Below are positions 27,000 to 36,733 of a stretch of 64,000 nt of DNA, one piece after another. The notes beneath the pieces are model-generated. The model ran no database searches and was not told the origin of the DNA. It saw only the letters and a program-made list of their open reading frames with translations. Every line of letters begins with the position of its first letter. The first letter of the stretch is position 1. A program made the translations under genes and the position numbers. Location: assembly GCA_963578475.1 (NCBI GenBank), contig CAUZCL010000009.1:62001-126000 (forward strand), in the 5' to 3' direction. Source of the stretch: SMYC01 sp963578475 (GTDB taxonomy: Bacteria; Acidobacteriota; Vicinamibacteria; Marinacidobacterales; SMYC01).

Positions 27000-27437
27000 A
27001 TGCAACTGCCGGATATCAATGTTCTGATCTACGCTCATAGGAAAGACGCTCAAGAGCACGAAGTCTATGCCCGTTGGCTCGTGAGTTTAGTCGAGAGCCC
27101 GCAGCCGTTCGCGCTCTCCGAATATGTCCTGAGCGGCTGCGTAAGAATCGTAACGAATCCCAAGATTTTCGATCCGCCCACACCAATGACAAACGCAATC
27201 CAGTTTTGCGATCGGCTGCTCGATTGGCCTCACGCAGTACTCGTCGTGCCTCGAGATCGACATCGGGCACTCTTCGCCGAGTTGTGTAGGCGCGCCAAGA
27301 TCAAGGGTGCTCTCGTGAGCGATGCTTACTTAGCGGCTTTGGCGATCGAGCACGGATGCGAATTACTGACGACGGACAGCGATTTCGCGCGCTTCGAAGG
27401 GTTGCGCTTAAGCCATCCGCTGAGTCCCGACCCCTAG
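27000..27437 (+). CDS. vapC: PIN-domain toxin (VapC family), no intact antitoxin found
   Basis: 145 residues. PIN acidic residues: D in MQLPDINVLIYAH, E in ALSEYVLSG, D in LVSDAYLAAL and TTDSDFARF. It is a ribonuclease that usually cuts tRNA or rRNA. An antitoxin gene normally overlaps the 5' end, but only a short tail-like frame is found. Its 3' end overlaps, on the opposite strand, the frameshifted tail of a hydrolase remnant. Confidence 0.85.
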   Translation: MQLPDINVLIYAHRKDAQEHEVYARWLVSLVESPQPFALSEYVLSGCVRIVTNPKIFDPPTPMTNAIQFCDRLLDWPHAVLVVPRDRHRALFAELCRRAKIKGALVSDAYLAALAIEHGCELLTTDSDFARFEGLRLSHPLSPDP

Positions 27438-27439
27438 AA

Positions 27440-27896
27440 CCTCGCCCGGCAGCCCGCTCCGCTACCGGCTGCCACACATCGGCCGGAAGCGGAACCACAC
27501 CTGGACCGTAACCCGTCATCTCCTCTGAGAAATAAACTCAGGCCGGCCCTCTGTGCCAACATCGTCGCAAGCGTCAAGTCGAAAGCGTGGAGCGTATCCC
27601 CCTGGCCCTCCGTCAAGTTCGCCATCGAGCCTGAAGCGAAGGGATAGATGCTTCGCTCGCCGAGCCGCGCTTCCTCGACACACGGCACCAACTCCGTTCT
27701 GTCTCCGAGGCCGTCCACATCGATCTCATCAGGAGAATGGCCGGCATTGAGTAGAAAGCACCCGTCCTGGAGCTGGCCGAAGTGGCTCCGGCCGAGCACG
27801 GTCTTGGCTCCTGTCGCGGTGACGACAACGTCCGAGCGCAGCAGAAGCTCCTCGAGCGTCCCGGTCTCGAACCCTCCACAGCATCCATTCGAGGCG
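27440..27896 (-). pseudogene. Adenosylhomocysteinase-like C-terminal fragment with frameshift
   Basis: Reading from about 27896: GFETGTLEELLLRSDVVVTA, then KTVLGRSHFGQLQDGCFLLN, the NAD-domain signature NAGHSPDEIDV, and MANLTEGQGDTLHAFDLTLA. About 150 residues of a 400+ residue family; the N-terminal substrate domain is absent and the fragment abuts the PQQ dehydrogenase 3' end. At 27522-27523 one extra C (plus strand) shifts the frame; dropping it restores EMTGYGPGVVPLPADVW. Non-functional. Confidence 0.75.
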
Positions 27897-27912
27897 GCGC
27901 GCGTCCATTTGA

Positions 27913-29511
27913 TTAGAGTCCAAAGACGAAGAGCACCTGGCCCGAAGCAACCGCGATGTGTTGTTTGCCCTCAATCTCGAAAGCGATGGGGTTCGAGCGC
28001 ACGTCGTCGCCGGTTTGAAAATGCCACAAGGGCTCACCGCTCTCGGCGTCGAGCGCGAAGAAATGCCCCTCTTCCGTCCCCGCGAAGACGAGGTCGCCGG
28101 CTGTCGAGAGCACGCCGGCCCACGGCGGCGAGTGCTGGCGGAACTCCCACTTCACTTCGCCGGTCGAGATGTCGAGGGCACGGATGGCGCCGGCGGCATC
28201 ATCGCCCTGAAGTGCACGCTCGCCTCCACCGAGAAAGCTCGTACCGGGCTCGTACTCGGATTCGGCTTTGAAGTAGTAAGAGCTCATCTCACGCACGGCA
28301 ACATAGAGCAACTTCGTTCGGGGACTGTAGGACGGGCTGAACCAATTCGTCGCGCCCTGGAGGCTCGGCCAGAGGAAGTTACCTTCCTCGGTCGGCTCGG
28401 TATCCGGCAGCACGACAGGCCTTCCGGTCTCGTCGATCTCTTTGGCCCAGGTCTGTTTCGAGTAGGGGTTCGCGAGCAAGAACTCGCCGCTCGTGCGATC
28501 GATCAAGTAGAAAAACGCATTGCGGTTCGCCATCGTGACCATTTTCCGCGTCTCGCCACCGAGGTTGGCGTCGACAAGAATCGGAATCTGATTGGCGTCC
28601 CAATCGTGCACGTCGTGAGGCGTGAACTGAAAGTACCACTCGAGCGTGCCTGTATCGAGGTCGACGGCGATGAGCGAGCAGCTGTACAGGTTGTCTCCTG
28701 GGCGTGAGTCTCCGTTCCAATCCGGCGCGGGGTTCCCTGTTCCCCAATAAAGAAGGTTGGTGTCCGGGTCGTAAGAGCCCGTGAGCCAAGTCGTCGCACC
28801 ACCCGTTTTCCAGCTGTCGCCGCCCCACGTCTCGTTTCCGGGCTCGCCCTCGCCAGGCACCGTCCACAGACGCCAAAGCCTCTCGCCGGTCGCGGCATCA
28901 TAGGCGTCGAGAAAGCCGCGCACTCCCGCTTCGCCGCCGCTGATGCCAACGATGATTTTGTCCTTTACGGCAAGCGGCGCCGCGGTAATCGAGTAGCCAA
29001 GCGCGTTGTCCGCGATCTCTTTCTCCCAGCGCACCGCACCAGAACCCGCATCGAGCGCCACGACGTAGCTGTCGAGCGTCCCGTAATAGAGCGTCTCTCC
29101 GAGGATGGCGACGCCGCGATTCGTCCGTGGAAAGCCGAGCGTCAGGAGCTTCTCAGGCATCGGCCGCGACCAGCTCCAGAGCGTCCTCCCCGTTCGGACG
29201 TCGAGGGCAATCACCGTACCGGGCGGCCGAGTAATGTACATGATGCCATCGACGACGATCGGAGACGTCTCCAGCGAGCCGCCGCCTCCCGTCTGAAAGA
29301 CCCAAACGGGACGGAGGGATGCGACGTTGTCCCGCGTGATCGCATCCAGAGGCGAGTAGCGGTGCGAGCTGTAATTGCCCGAATAAGTCAGCCAGTTTCC
29401 GGGCTCCTTGTCTGCATTCAGGATCCGCTCATAGGTAACTTGCCCAAAAGCAAGCCCGGGAGCAAGCGATGCCCAGAGGCCCCATGCGATAACGAGAACA
29501 AGATGTCTCAC
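27913..29511 (-). CDS. PQQ-dependent dehydrogenase (quinoprotein ethanol-dehydrogenase type)
   Basis: 532 residues, starts GTG in a 4-base GTGA overlap with the cytochrome gene. Signal peptide (LVIAWGLWASLAPGLAFG), then the eight-bladed propeller opening WLTYSGNYSSHRYSPLDAI. Active-site region TPHDVHDWDANQIPILVD carries the catalytic Asp; NPAPDWNGDSRPGDNLYS is typical. It oxidises an alcohol or aldehyde in the periplasm and hands electrons to cytochrome c. With the diheme cytochrome just upstream and a YVTN propeller divergent from them, it makes one oxidation module. Confidence 0.9.
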   Translation of the reverse strand: MRHLVLVIAWGLWASLAPGLAFGQVTYERILNADKEPGNWLTYSGNYSSHRYSPLDAITRDNVASLRPVWVFQTGGGGSLETSPIVVDGIMYITRPPGTVIALDVRTGRTLWSWSRPMPEKLLTLGFPRTNRGVAILGETLYYGTLDSYVVALDAGSGAVRWEKEIADNALGYSITAAPLAVKDKIIVGISGGEAGVRGFLDAYDAATGERLWRLWTVPGEGEPGNETWGGDSWKTGGATTWLTGSYDPDTNLLYWGTGNPAPDWNGDSRPGDNLYSCSLIAVDLDTGTLEWYFQFTPHDVHDWDANQIPILVDANLGGETRKMVTMANRNAFFYLIDRTSGEFLLANPYSKQTWAKEIDETGRPVVLPDTEPTEEGNFLWPSLQGATNWFSPSYSPRTKLLYVAVREMSSYYFKAESEYEPGTSFLGGGERALQGDDAAGAIRALDISTGEVKWEFRQHSPPWAGVLSTAGDLVFAGTEEGHFFALDAESGEPLWHFQTGDDVRSNPIAFEIEGKQHIAVASGQVLFVFGL

Positions 29512-30248
29512 GGCTCACCTCTCATGCTGCTGAGATAGGAAACGAGGTCGTCGAGCTCTTCGGGCGTGAGCTCGCCCTCGTAGCTCGGCATCAAACTTTC
29601 GCCAATCTTCTTTTCGAAAGAGGCGAGCTCCAATTTGTCGAGCGAGTGATAACGCCCGGACTCGTCCCTCAGTTGAACCGTGAACGAATCCTCGTTGACG
29701 CGATGGCCTTTCAGCTCCTCGCCATTTTTGGTTCGCGCAGTAACAACGACATAGTTCAAAGCTACATTGGCGCCGGGCGCCACGAGAGCCTCGCGCAAAT
29801 GAGCGAGCCCGCGCACGATACCGATATTCGACAAATCCGGCCCGATGACACCACCTTCGCCGGCAACGATGTGACAGACGGCGCACGCACCCTTACCTTC
29901 GTAGAGGCGCCGACCTTTGTCAGCGTCTCCGGGAAGCGGTTCTTCCTCGGCGCGACCCAACGAGCGCACATATTCCGCGACCGCTTTCACGTCGTTCGTG
30001 CCCAACATCCAGTTCCCCGGCATATCGGAATTCGGAATGCCGTTCACGATGACCGAGCTCAGCGCTTCATCATCCTCCGCGTGCTGGAGAACGAGGCGCG
30101 TCAAGCTCGGACCCTCCCCTCCCGTTCCGCCAAATCCGTGACAACGCGCGCAGTGGCTGTCGAAAAGCTGATTGCCGGACGTCTGAGCCCACGCGGAGGC
30201 AGAGAGCATCAGAGAAAACGCTAGTAGAACGGGATTTCGTATTCGCAT
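29508..30248 (-). CDS. Diheme cytochrome c, electron partner of the PQQ dehydrogenase
   Basis: 246 residues from ATG 30248. Signal peptide (LLAFSLMLSASAWA), then CARCH near residue 35 and CAVCH near 118, two c-type domains each with a later Met ligand (NSDMPGNW; SLMPSYEGELT). The C-terminal LTPEELDDLVSYLSSMRG is the common ending of such cytochromes. Periplasmic electron carrier. The overlap with the dehydrogenase start indicates coupled translation. Confidence 0.9.
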   Translation of the reverse strand: MRIRNPVLLAFSLMLSASAWAQTSGNQLFDSHCARCHGFGGTGGEGPSLTRLVLQHAEDDEALSSVIVNGIPNSDMPGNWMLGTNDVKAVAEYVRSLGRAEEEPLPGDADKGRRLYEGKGACAVCHIVAGEGGVIGPDLSNIGIVRGLAHLREALVAPGANVALNYVVVTARTKNGEELKGHRVNEDSFTVQLRDESGRYHSLDKLELASFEKKIGESLMPSYEGELTPEELDDLVSYLSSMRGEP

Positions 30249-30325
30249 GAGAAGCCCCCAAAAGGCTGGCATTTCAGCACGCGCAAGCCTAACATTCAGC
30301 TCGTAGAAGCAGCAAATTGGGAGGT

Positions 30326-31375
30326 ATGAGCTTGCGTCCACTGTACATCGTCCTCGGCATAACCCTCACCCTCGCTTGCGTCCAGCCCGAGCCAGCGCCG
30401 GAGCCGTCCGCGGCCCCGGGCGAGCTCGTCTTCGTCACGAACGAAGACTCCGGCGATCTCACCGTCATCGCGACGAGCACGCACGAGGTCATTGCGACCA
30501 TCCCCGTCGGTAAGCGACCGAGGGGCGTGCGCCTCAGCAAGGATAACCGGACCGCCTACGTAGCGCTGAGCGGCTCACCCAAATGTCCGCCCTGGATGTC
30601 GGACGAAGATTGCGAGGCACAAGTCACGGACAAGACCCTCGATGGCGTCGCGGTGGTCGACGTCGCGGCACGACGCGTCACGAAAGTGCTCCCCGGCGGC
30701 TCCGACCCGGAACAGTTCGACCTCAGTCTCGACGGCAAACAGATTTGCGTCGCCAACGAGGACGCCGGCATCGCGACCATCGTCGACCTCGAATCGGGAG
30801 AGATCCTTCACGAAATCGACGTCGGAGAGGAGCCCGAAGGGGTACGCACGAGCCCCGACGGAAAGTACTACTACGTGACCGGAGAGACCGATCACAACAT
30901 CACGGTCATCGACGCCGCGACCGGCGAGGCCGTGACCCAAATCACGGTGGGCCACCGCCCGCGCGACGCTAACTTCTCTTCGGACAGCACCCGCGCCTAC
31001 GTCTCTTCGGAAATCGACGGAACAATTTCGGTCATCGATGTCACGACCCACGAAGTGATCGACACGATTGCCCTTCCCGAAGGCTCACGGACGATGGGGG
31101 TCGTCGTCTCGCCAGACGATCGCTGGCTCTATGTCAGCAACGGGCGCAGCAAGACGGTCTCGGTCATCGACGTCGCGACGGGTGAAGTCACGGGCTCGGT
31201 CGAGGTCGGCACGAGACCTTGGGGCATAGGACTAAGCGCGGACGGAAAGCGGCTCTATACGGCCAATGGTCCTTCGAACGACGTCACGGTCGTCGACACG
31301 GAGACGTTCGAAGTGATCCAGACGATTGCCGTCGGCGAGACACCCTGGGGCATAGCGATCGGGCCCGCGCCGTGA
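30326..31375 (+). CDS. YVTN beta-propeller lipoprotein (PQQ-associated type)
   Basis: About 349 residues. ATG 30326 is preceded by GGGAGG. Lipobox LTLAC (Cys 18), then a short Pro/Glu linker and seven YVTN-type repeats: LVFVTNEDSGDLTVIATSTH, NITVIDAATGEAVTQI, VSVIDVATGEVTGSV, VTVVDTETFEVIQTI. Related proteins are found beside PQQ-dependent catabolic genes. Probably lipid-anchored in the periplasm. Divergent from the cytochrome/PQQ operon, sharing a 77-base control region. Confidence 0.88.
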   Translation: MSLRPLYIVLGITLTLACVQPEPAPEPSAAPGELVFVTNEDSGDLTVIATSTHEVIATIPVGKRPRGVRLSKDNRTAYVALSGSPKCPPWMSDEDCEAQVTDKTLDGVAVVDVAARRVTKVLPGGSDPEQFDLSLDGKQICVANEDAGIATIVDLESGEILHEIDVGEEPEGVRTSPDGKYYYVTGETDHNITVIDAATGEAVTQITVGHRPRDANFSSDSTRAYVSSEIDGTISVIDVTTHEVIDTIALPEGSRTMGVVVSPDDRWLYVSNGRSKTVSVIDVATGEVTGSVEVGTRPWGIGLSADGKRLYTANGPSNDVTVVDTETFEVIQTIAVGETPWGIAIGPAP

Positions 31376-31548
31376 GCACACTCGTTTACTCCATCGGCCA
31401 TAGCAGCCGGCCCGCGGGTCAACGTCTCGCGAGCGAGGTCTCAAATCCAGATGTCCTGTTCCTGGTCGCGTATGTCAACGGCGATCCGCGTTCCGTCGGG
31501 AGAGATACGCGGGTAGATGTAACATCGGTGAGACACTTTGCCCCTTGA
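31373..31548 (+). pseudogene. DUF488 start fragment joined to an antisense TolB-repeat scrap
   Basis: GTG 31373 overlaps the upstream stop and reads STLVYSIGHSSRPA, the DUF488 opening, then loses similarity. From about 31445 to 31533 the opposite strand encodes IYPRISPDGTRIAVDIR, a TolB/WD40 repeat as found in the kinase-TolB proteins. Two unrelated gene fragments are fused head-on. Confidence 0.6.
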
Positions 31549-31626
31549 AAAGAGGTTGACGGCCCGCGCTCGACGGCGGGAAGATGGCGAGGACTTACAC
31601 TATTACTGCAGAGGTAAGGAAAACTC

Positions 31627-31914
31627 ATGAAACTTGTCACCATAATTCTCCTTATTCCCTTCCTCGTTCACGCCGACAGCGTTTCAGAAACAGTGAAACC
31701 GTTTGAAATAATTGATGCTAGAGAAGACTATTGCGTTTTCACCCCGGCAGCAAAAACTGAGGGTCTACTGGTTGATTATTTGAATGGAGAGGGGTGCTCA
31801 ATCGAAGACGAAATCGAGGGATGCCTGGCTGATCCAACGAAGGTAAAGTCACTGATTCATAGGGATTTGAAAATCAAAAGTCATCCATTAGATAGATTGC
31901 TTTCAAGCCCATAG
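31627..31914 (+). CDS. Small secreted protein of unknown function
   Basis: 95 residues with a signal peptide (KLVTIILLIPFLVHA), two or three Cys (DYCVF, EGCSIEDEIEGC) and an acidic centre. Noticeably AT-richer than neighbouring genes, so perhaps acquired. A GGTAAGGA motif precedes the ATG. No family recognised; coding status rests on the signal peptide and ribosome site. Confidence 0.5.
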   Translation: MKLVTIILLIPFLVHADSVSETVKPFEIIDAREDYCVFTPAAKTEGLLVDYLNGEGCSIEDEIEGCLADPTKVKSLIHRDLKIKSHPLDRLLSSP

Positions 31915-32024
31915 AAGTTAAGCCTTTCAGCTCTCTGAGCCGTCGAAGGGCCCCTTGAGTCTTCGCTCGGAGTAGAATACCGTTCCCGTCGTCCGTGAGA
32001 CGTCGAACCCAAGTGGAGGAATTC

Positions 32025-34523
32025 ATGCATCTACCAGAGCCCTCGTTCCGGCGACTCGCGGCGACCTTGGCGGCCTTCCTGCCGCTTGGCACGGCTTTTA
32101 GCCAAACGCCGCCTCCGATCATCCAGCCGGGCGCTCCGGGCGGGGAGAGTCGACGGATATCCGCTGAAGAAGCCTCCGATCTAGCCGGCATCCAGTTCGC
32201 CGAAGCCGACGTCAAGTTCATGCAAGGCATGATTTCCCACCACGCCCAGGCGATCGAGATGACCGACCTCCTCGCCACCCGGAGCGCGTGGGACGTCATG
32301 CACCGGCTAGCCCAACGCATCGAGCTCTCCCAGGAAGACGAAATCAAAATGATGCAGGAGTGGCTGCGCGCGCGCTCGCGGGAGGTCACGGAGATTGACG
32401 CGCATCACGCCCACGGCGCGGAGCTGATGCCGGGGATGCTGACGGAGGACGAGATGAACCGTCTCGATCAAGCGCAAGGGGTCGCTTTCGATCGGCTCTT
32501 CCTGGAGCTCATGATCAAACACCATCGCGGCGCTGTGACTATGGTGGAGAATCTCCTGGGCCAGCGCGGTACGGCTCAAGATTCGCAGCTCTTCGCGTTC
32601 ACATCCGATATCACCGCCGATCAGACCATGGAGATCGATCGGATGGACGACATGCTCGCCGGGCTTTCTCCCGATCCCAGGGTCCATCTCAAGGCCGGCT
32701 TTCGCGACGCCGGCGAGGCTCTTTTGAATTTGGAACTTGTGGCCACGCTTCCGAAGCCCGACGGCTTCTACGACCCCCACGCACCGGAAGGCATCCCAAT
32801 GCCGGCCGAGCGGAATCCGGATGAGGCCGCCAAAGAAGAAGCGGAAGAGGAAGAGAAGGGTGAAGAATCTGACGAGGAAAGCGAGGAGGCAGAAGAAGAT
32901 GAAGGGAAAGTGGACGACGAGGAAGCCGAACCGCCGCGGCCCGGGATTCTGAACTTCGCGAACACCGACCTCGCGTTCGCCGACAACATCGTATTCGAAG
33001 GCAACTACCACGGGTTCAATACATACAACGTCGAGGATCCACTGTCTCCGCAGCTTCTCGCTTCTGTCGTGTGTCCTGGCGGACAAGGGGATGTATCGGT
33101 AATCAGGAATCTTTTGATCATGTCGGTCCAGGATACGCGGGCACGGCTTGATTGCGGTCTGGGAGGTGTCGCGGAGCCCGCGAGCGATGCGCGTTTCCGC
33201 GGTGTCCGCATCTTCGATATCAGTGATTTGCGCATCCCGAAGCAAGTCGCCGCCGTGCAAACGTGCCGCGGCTCGCACACCCACACGATCGTGACGGATC
33301 CGGACGATGAGGGGAATATCTACATCTTCAATTCCGGGACGAGCTCGGTGCGCCCTTCTGAGGAGCTCGAAGGATGCTCGGATGCGCGCCCCGGCGATGA
33401 CCCAAACACGGCTCTCTTCAGTATCGACGTTATTCGCGTCCCGCTCGCGCGCCCCGAGGAGGCGCGCATCGTGAGCTCTCCACGCATCTTTTCCCATCCT
33501 GAATCGGGCGCGATAGCGGGTCTGTGGGGCGGCGGCGATCATGGGCCGGGCACACAGAAGAGCCGGGAAACCAAACAGTGCCATGACATCACGGTTTACC
33601 CGGAGATCGGCTTAGCGGCCGGAGCATGCGCTGGAAACGGCATTCTTCTCGACATCTCCGATCCGGTGAACCCCGTTCGGCTCGACCAAGTCGTCGACCC
33701 GGGTTTCGCGTATTGGCACTCGGCGACCTTCAATAATGACGGCACCAAAGTGATCTTCACGGACGAATGGGGCGGCGGCGGCCGTCCCCGTTGTCGCGCG
33801 TCCGACCCCAAAGAGTGGGGCGCGGACGCGATCTTCGACATCGTCGATGGCAAGTTGGAGTTCCGGAGCTACTTCAAGATGCCGGCCCCGCAGACCGAGG
33901 TGGAGAACTGTGTCGCCCACAACGGTTCACTCGTGCCCGTACCCGGTCGAGACATCATGGTTCAGTCCTGGTATCAAGGGGGGATCTCTGTATTCGATTT
34001 CACGGACTCGTCGAACCCGGTCGAGATAGCGTTCTTCGACCGCGGGCCGATCAATGCCGATAAGCTCGTCATGGGGGGCTTTTGGTCCGCCTATTGGTTC
34101 AACGGCTACATCTACGGCACCGAGATCGCCCGCGGCCTCGACGTGCTGAAGCTCTTGCCGAGCGACTATCTGTCGCAGAACGAGATCGAAGCCGCGACGC
34201 AAGTGTCTGCGAGCGTTTTCAACGCGCAGCAGCAGCGCCGTATCAATTGGCCAAGGAGCCCCGCCGTCGCCCGCGCCTATCTCGACCAGCTCGGCAGGAG
34301 CGATGCCATCGCGGCGGAGCGAGTCGACGCTTTGGTCGCCGCGCTCGAACGTGCCGATCGGATTTTTGAAGATGACACGCAAGACGGTGGTCCGACTTCG
34401 AGCGAGCTCGACGCTTTGGCGACCGAGCTCGAAAACGATAGCGCGGCCGCGAGCGGGCGCAGCCAGGCGCGACTCCGTTCACTCGCGGAAACCGTGAAGG
34501 GCATGGCCGAGAGCTTACGCTGA
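32025..34523 (+). CDS. DUF305-LVIVD fusion, secreted metal-related protein
   Basis: About 832 residues. GTGGAGG precedes the chosen ATG. Signal peptide ends near AFSQ. Residues about 45-220 are a DUF305 ferritin-like four-helix domain with paired His motifs FMQGMISHHAQAIEMTDL and FLELMIKHHRGAVTMVEN. Residues about 255-300 form a Glu/Asp-rich linker. The rest is an LVIVD-type propeller with His/Cys-rich stretches (GSHTHTIVTDPDD, QCHDITVYPEIG, YWHSATFNNDGTKVIF). DUF305 proteins are often linked to copper and heavy-metal loci. The enzymatic role, if any, is unknown. Intact frame. Confidence 0.8.
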   Translation: MHLPEPSFRRLAATLAAFLPLGTAFSQTPPPIIQPGAPGGESRRISAEEASDLAGIQFAEADVKFMQGMISHHAQAIEMTDLLATRSAWDVMHRLAQRIELSQEDEIKMMQEWLRARSREVTEIDAHHAHGAELMPGMLTEDEMNRLDQAQGVAFDRLFLELMIKHHRGAVTMVENLLGQRGTAQDSQLFAFTSDITADQTMEIDRMDDMLAGLSPDPRVHLKAGFRDAGEALLNLELVATLPKPDGFYDPHAPEGIPMPAERNPDEAAKEEAEEEEKGEESDEESEEAEEDEGKVDDEEAEPPRPGILNFANTDLAFADNIVFEGNYHGFNTYNVEDPLSPQLLASVVCPGGQGDVSVIRNLLIMSVQDTRARLDCGLGGVAEPASDARFRGVRIFDISDLRIPKQVAAVQTCRGSHTHTIVTDPDDEGNIYIFNSGTSSVRPSEELEGCSDARPGDDPNTALFSIDVIRVPLARPEEARIVSSPRIFSHPESGAIAGLWGGGDHGPGTQKSRETKQCHDITVYPEIGLAAGACAGNGILLDISDPVNPVRLDQVVDPGFAYWHSATFNNDGTKVIFTDEWGGGGRPRCRASDPKEWGADAIFDIVDGKLEFRSYFKMPAPQTEVENCVAHNGSLVPVPGRDIMVQSWYQGGISVFDFTDSSNPVEIAFFDRGPINADKLVMGGFWSAYWFNGYIYGTEIARGLDVLKLLPSDYLSQNEIEAATQVSASVFNAQQQRRINWPRSPAVARAYLDQLGRSDAIAAERVDALVAALERADRIFEDDTQDGGPTSSELDALATELENDSAAASGRSQARLRSLAETVKGMAESLR

Positions 34524-34676
34524 GCGCCTATCGACGGGCGCCGCTGAGAGCAAACAACACGGGTGAAATAGCGGTTTTCCCCCACCGATTTGCTCTCAGT
34601 AGCCCCACCAGTTCCCGCGCAGTTCCCGCACAGTGACGCGGTTGTAACTTCCCCGTCGAAGCGATAGTTTCTCTCC

Positions 34677-34765
34677 ATGGCCCTCACCTCCGGAACCCGC
34701 CTCGGCCCCTACGAGGTTGTCTCGCCAATCGGCAAGGGCGGCATGTGCTTAGTATTCTTATCGTA
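34677..34765 (+). pseudogene. Serine/threonine kinase start fragment
   Basis: ATG 34677 reads ALTSGTRLGPYEVVSPIGKG, the N-terminal lobe start, then GM and a frame that stops after five more codons. A TAGTTT hexamer ends 6 nt before the ATG. No further kinase sequence follows. Confidence 0.7.
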
Positions 34766-35404
34766 GTGCACGAGCTGAGGCGACGGCAGCGGGAGACTGC
34801 GTGCCACTATGATAAGAGTCGGGCTACGCTGGTTGTCCCGTCGCTAGTGCCGACCTAACCGGGAACTCAGAACAGTATACTGAAGCAAGCGGGTTTGAAG
34901 GAATGAGATACTTAACGAGTCGCATAGGACAAAAATAACCCCTTGGGGTGGATCCACGTTCTCAGCGTGCGGAGGGATAGCGCCGCGATGGCGCACCGCG
35001 GGCGCTCCCCAGGAACCGAGAGCACCGGGCGTTTCGGACTCGACGGAAAGCACCAGCGTCACGCTCTCGGCCGCAACGAACCTTGGCCGGCTCGTCTTTC
35101 TCCGTGACCTCGTTCAAACGAGATTTGGCGAGTCGGCGAGCTCTTCGGCGTCACGACAGGGCACGGTTCTTGGAGGTGATGGCGGCGGTGCGGGTGAGGA
35201 CTGCTGGTAGCGCGGCCCATTCGAGGGTTTTGTAGAAGAATCGGCCAATCAGGAAGGCGAAGAGTACGGCTACGGGCGCTCACTTCGGTGGCGGTATAGA
35301 TTCCCGTGTAGGTCACGGGTTGTGGAAATCGAATCGTACGGGTCCATCTCCCTCACCGCAAGACGCCGCGACGAGCGCCAGCGCAACCCCGGCCCACGCG
35401 CGCG
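34766..35404. other. Degenerate intergenic region
   Basis: No supported gene. On the minus strand, from about 35270 to 35150, a short hydrophobic frame (VLFAFLIGRFFYKTLEW) ending in a stop looks like the last helix of a membrane protein, without a start. The remainder shows no repeats or gene-like frames. Confidence 0.4.
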
Positions 35405-36733
35405 TCAAAACGGCGTCACCTCCATCGCGACGTGCGCTTCCGGCGAGCCACGCTGCGCGAACCAACACGTGCCTTCGTTGACCATGTCGAGTCGGACGAC
35501 ATAGCTCCCGGGCTCGCTGGGCGCGCGGAGCGAGAGACCGACTGACGCTTTGTCGCCTTTGGCGAGATCACGGGGCAGCTCTGCCCTGCCGTAGTCATTG
35601 TCGACCATCTCTTGCCCGTTCAAGAGATGGGCGCCGAGCCGAACGTAGCCGCGGCCGCGCCGTCCGTCTCGCAGCCAGACGGTTTCGGCTTCATTCGTCA
35701 CCTGCACGCCGAGGCGGACCTCTTGGCCCACCGTCACCGACAAACTTGTCACCTCAGGCTGGATTTTCGCGTGGTGGGTTCGAGGGTTGAGCGACGTCAC
35801 CGCATGCGGTCCTTTGCGGAATACTCCAATCGGCCCCATCAGCACGGTCTTTCGAATGAAGTCCGCCGGAATAATCCAGGAGCTCCCGCGAAGGAAGCTG
35901 CGCATGCGATCCATCGGCACCGTGAGGAGCTCCGGGTCGAGTGCGGAGAGCGCGAGCTCTAGACCTTGAAAGCCCGCTGCCATGGCGCTCCGGTAGAACT
36001 GTTCGAGGTCGAGGTCTTGCTCCAGGATGCCGTGCTCGATCTCCATGAGCGAGTCTTCCATCGCGGCATGGCCGGCGCCGGGCTCGGCGAATCCGAAACG
36101 GCCTTGCGGCGATAGCACACGGTGGAACTCGCGCAGGATCTCCATCGGGTTCGGGAAGTGATGGAACGCGTCGTAGACAACGACGAAGTCAACCTCGCCG
36201 TCTTCCAAGCCGATCTTGGAACCGGAATAGACTTCAAAGCGCAGCCGCGAGCGTGCCTCTTCGCTGAGCTCGCGCTCGGCGGACTCGCGCCCTATGTCGA
36301 GCGCCGCGGGAGCGATGTCCATCGCCACCACCTCCGCGCCCGTGCGCGCGAGCATCGTCGACGTCCAGCCAGTCCCGCACCCGAAATCGAGCACTTTGTC
36401 TCCCGGCCGGATAGAGAGCGTCGACAGCACATGGCCGAAACGTTCCAGGTTTTTCCCAACGGTCTCAGGATGCGAGAACGGGCGGTTGAGCCAGAACTCG
36501 CGGTTCTCCGCGTGCTCGTAGTACTTTTCCGAGTTGACGTTGATGTTCGTCGTCTCGTCGGCCGGCCGATCGGTGAAGATCGCAGGCGTCCTGGCGAAGA
36601 GCGACCCGAGCGGACGGAAGTGTCCGGCGCGAAACTTCGCGAGCTTTCGCCGGGCGACGACGTAGGTCTTCACACCGGGCAGAAGCTTTCCGAGCGTTCG
36701 TTTTAAGTCTGCCAACGCCCGACAAACTAGCAC
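35405..36733 (-). CDS. Class I SAM methyltransferase with C-terminal beta-sandwich
   Basis: 442 residues from GTG 36733. Residues about 100-210 form a Rossmann methyltransferase: motif I VLDFGCGTGWTSTMLA, post-I VVAMDIAPAAL, VVYDAFHHFPNPMEIL. The last 120 residues are a separate immunoglobulin-like domain (RLGVQVTNEAETVWLR, SLRAPSEPGSYVVRLDMV, EGTCWFAQRG) seen in proteins of polysaccharide and glycosylation clusters. It may methylate a cell-surface glycan, but that is inference. Divergent from the spermidine-synthase-like gene. Confidence 0.82.
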   Translation of the reverse strand: MLVCRALADLKRTLGKLLPGVKTYVVARRKLAKFRAGHFRPLGSLFARTPAIFTDRPADETTNINVNSEKYYEHAENREFWLNRPFSHPETVGKNLERFGHVLSTLSIRPGDKVLDFGCGTGWTSTMLARTGAEVVAMDIAPAALDIGRESAERELSEEARSRLRFEVYSGSKIGLEDGEVDFVVVYDAFHHFPNPMEILREFHRVLSPQGRFGFAEPGAGHAAMEDSLMEIEHGILEQDLDLEQFYRSAMAAGFQGLELALSALDPELLTVPMDRMRSFLRGSSWIIPADFIRKTVLMGPIGVFRKGPHAVTSLNPRTHHAKIQPEVTSLSVTVGQEVRLGVQVTNEAETVWLRDGRRGRGYVRLGAHLLNGQEMVDNDYGRAELPRDLAKGDKASVGLSLRAPSEPGSYVVRLDMVNEGTCWFAQRGSPEAHVAMEVTPF

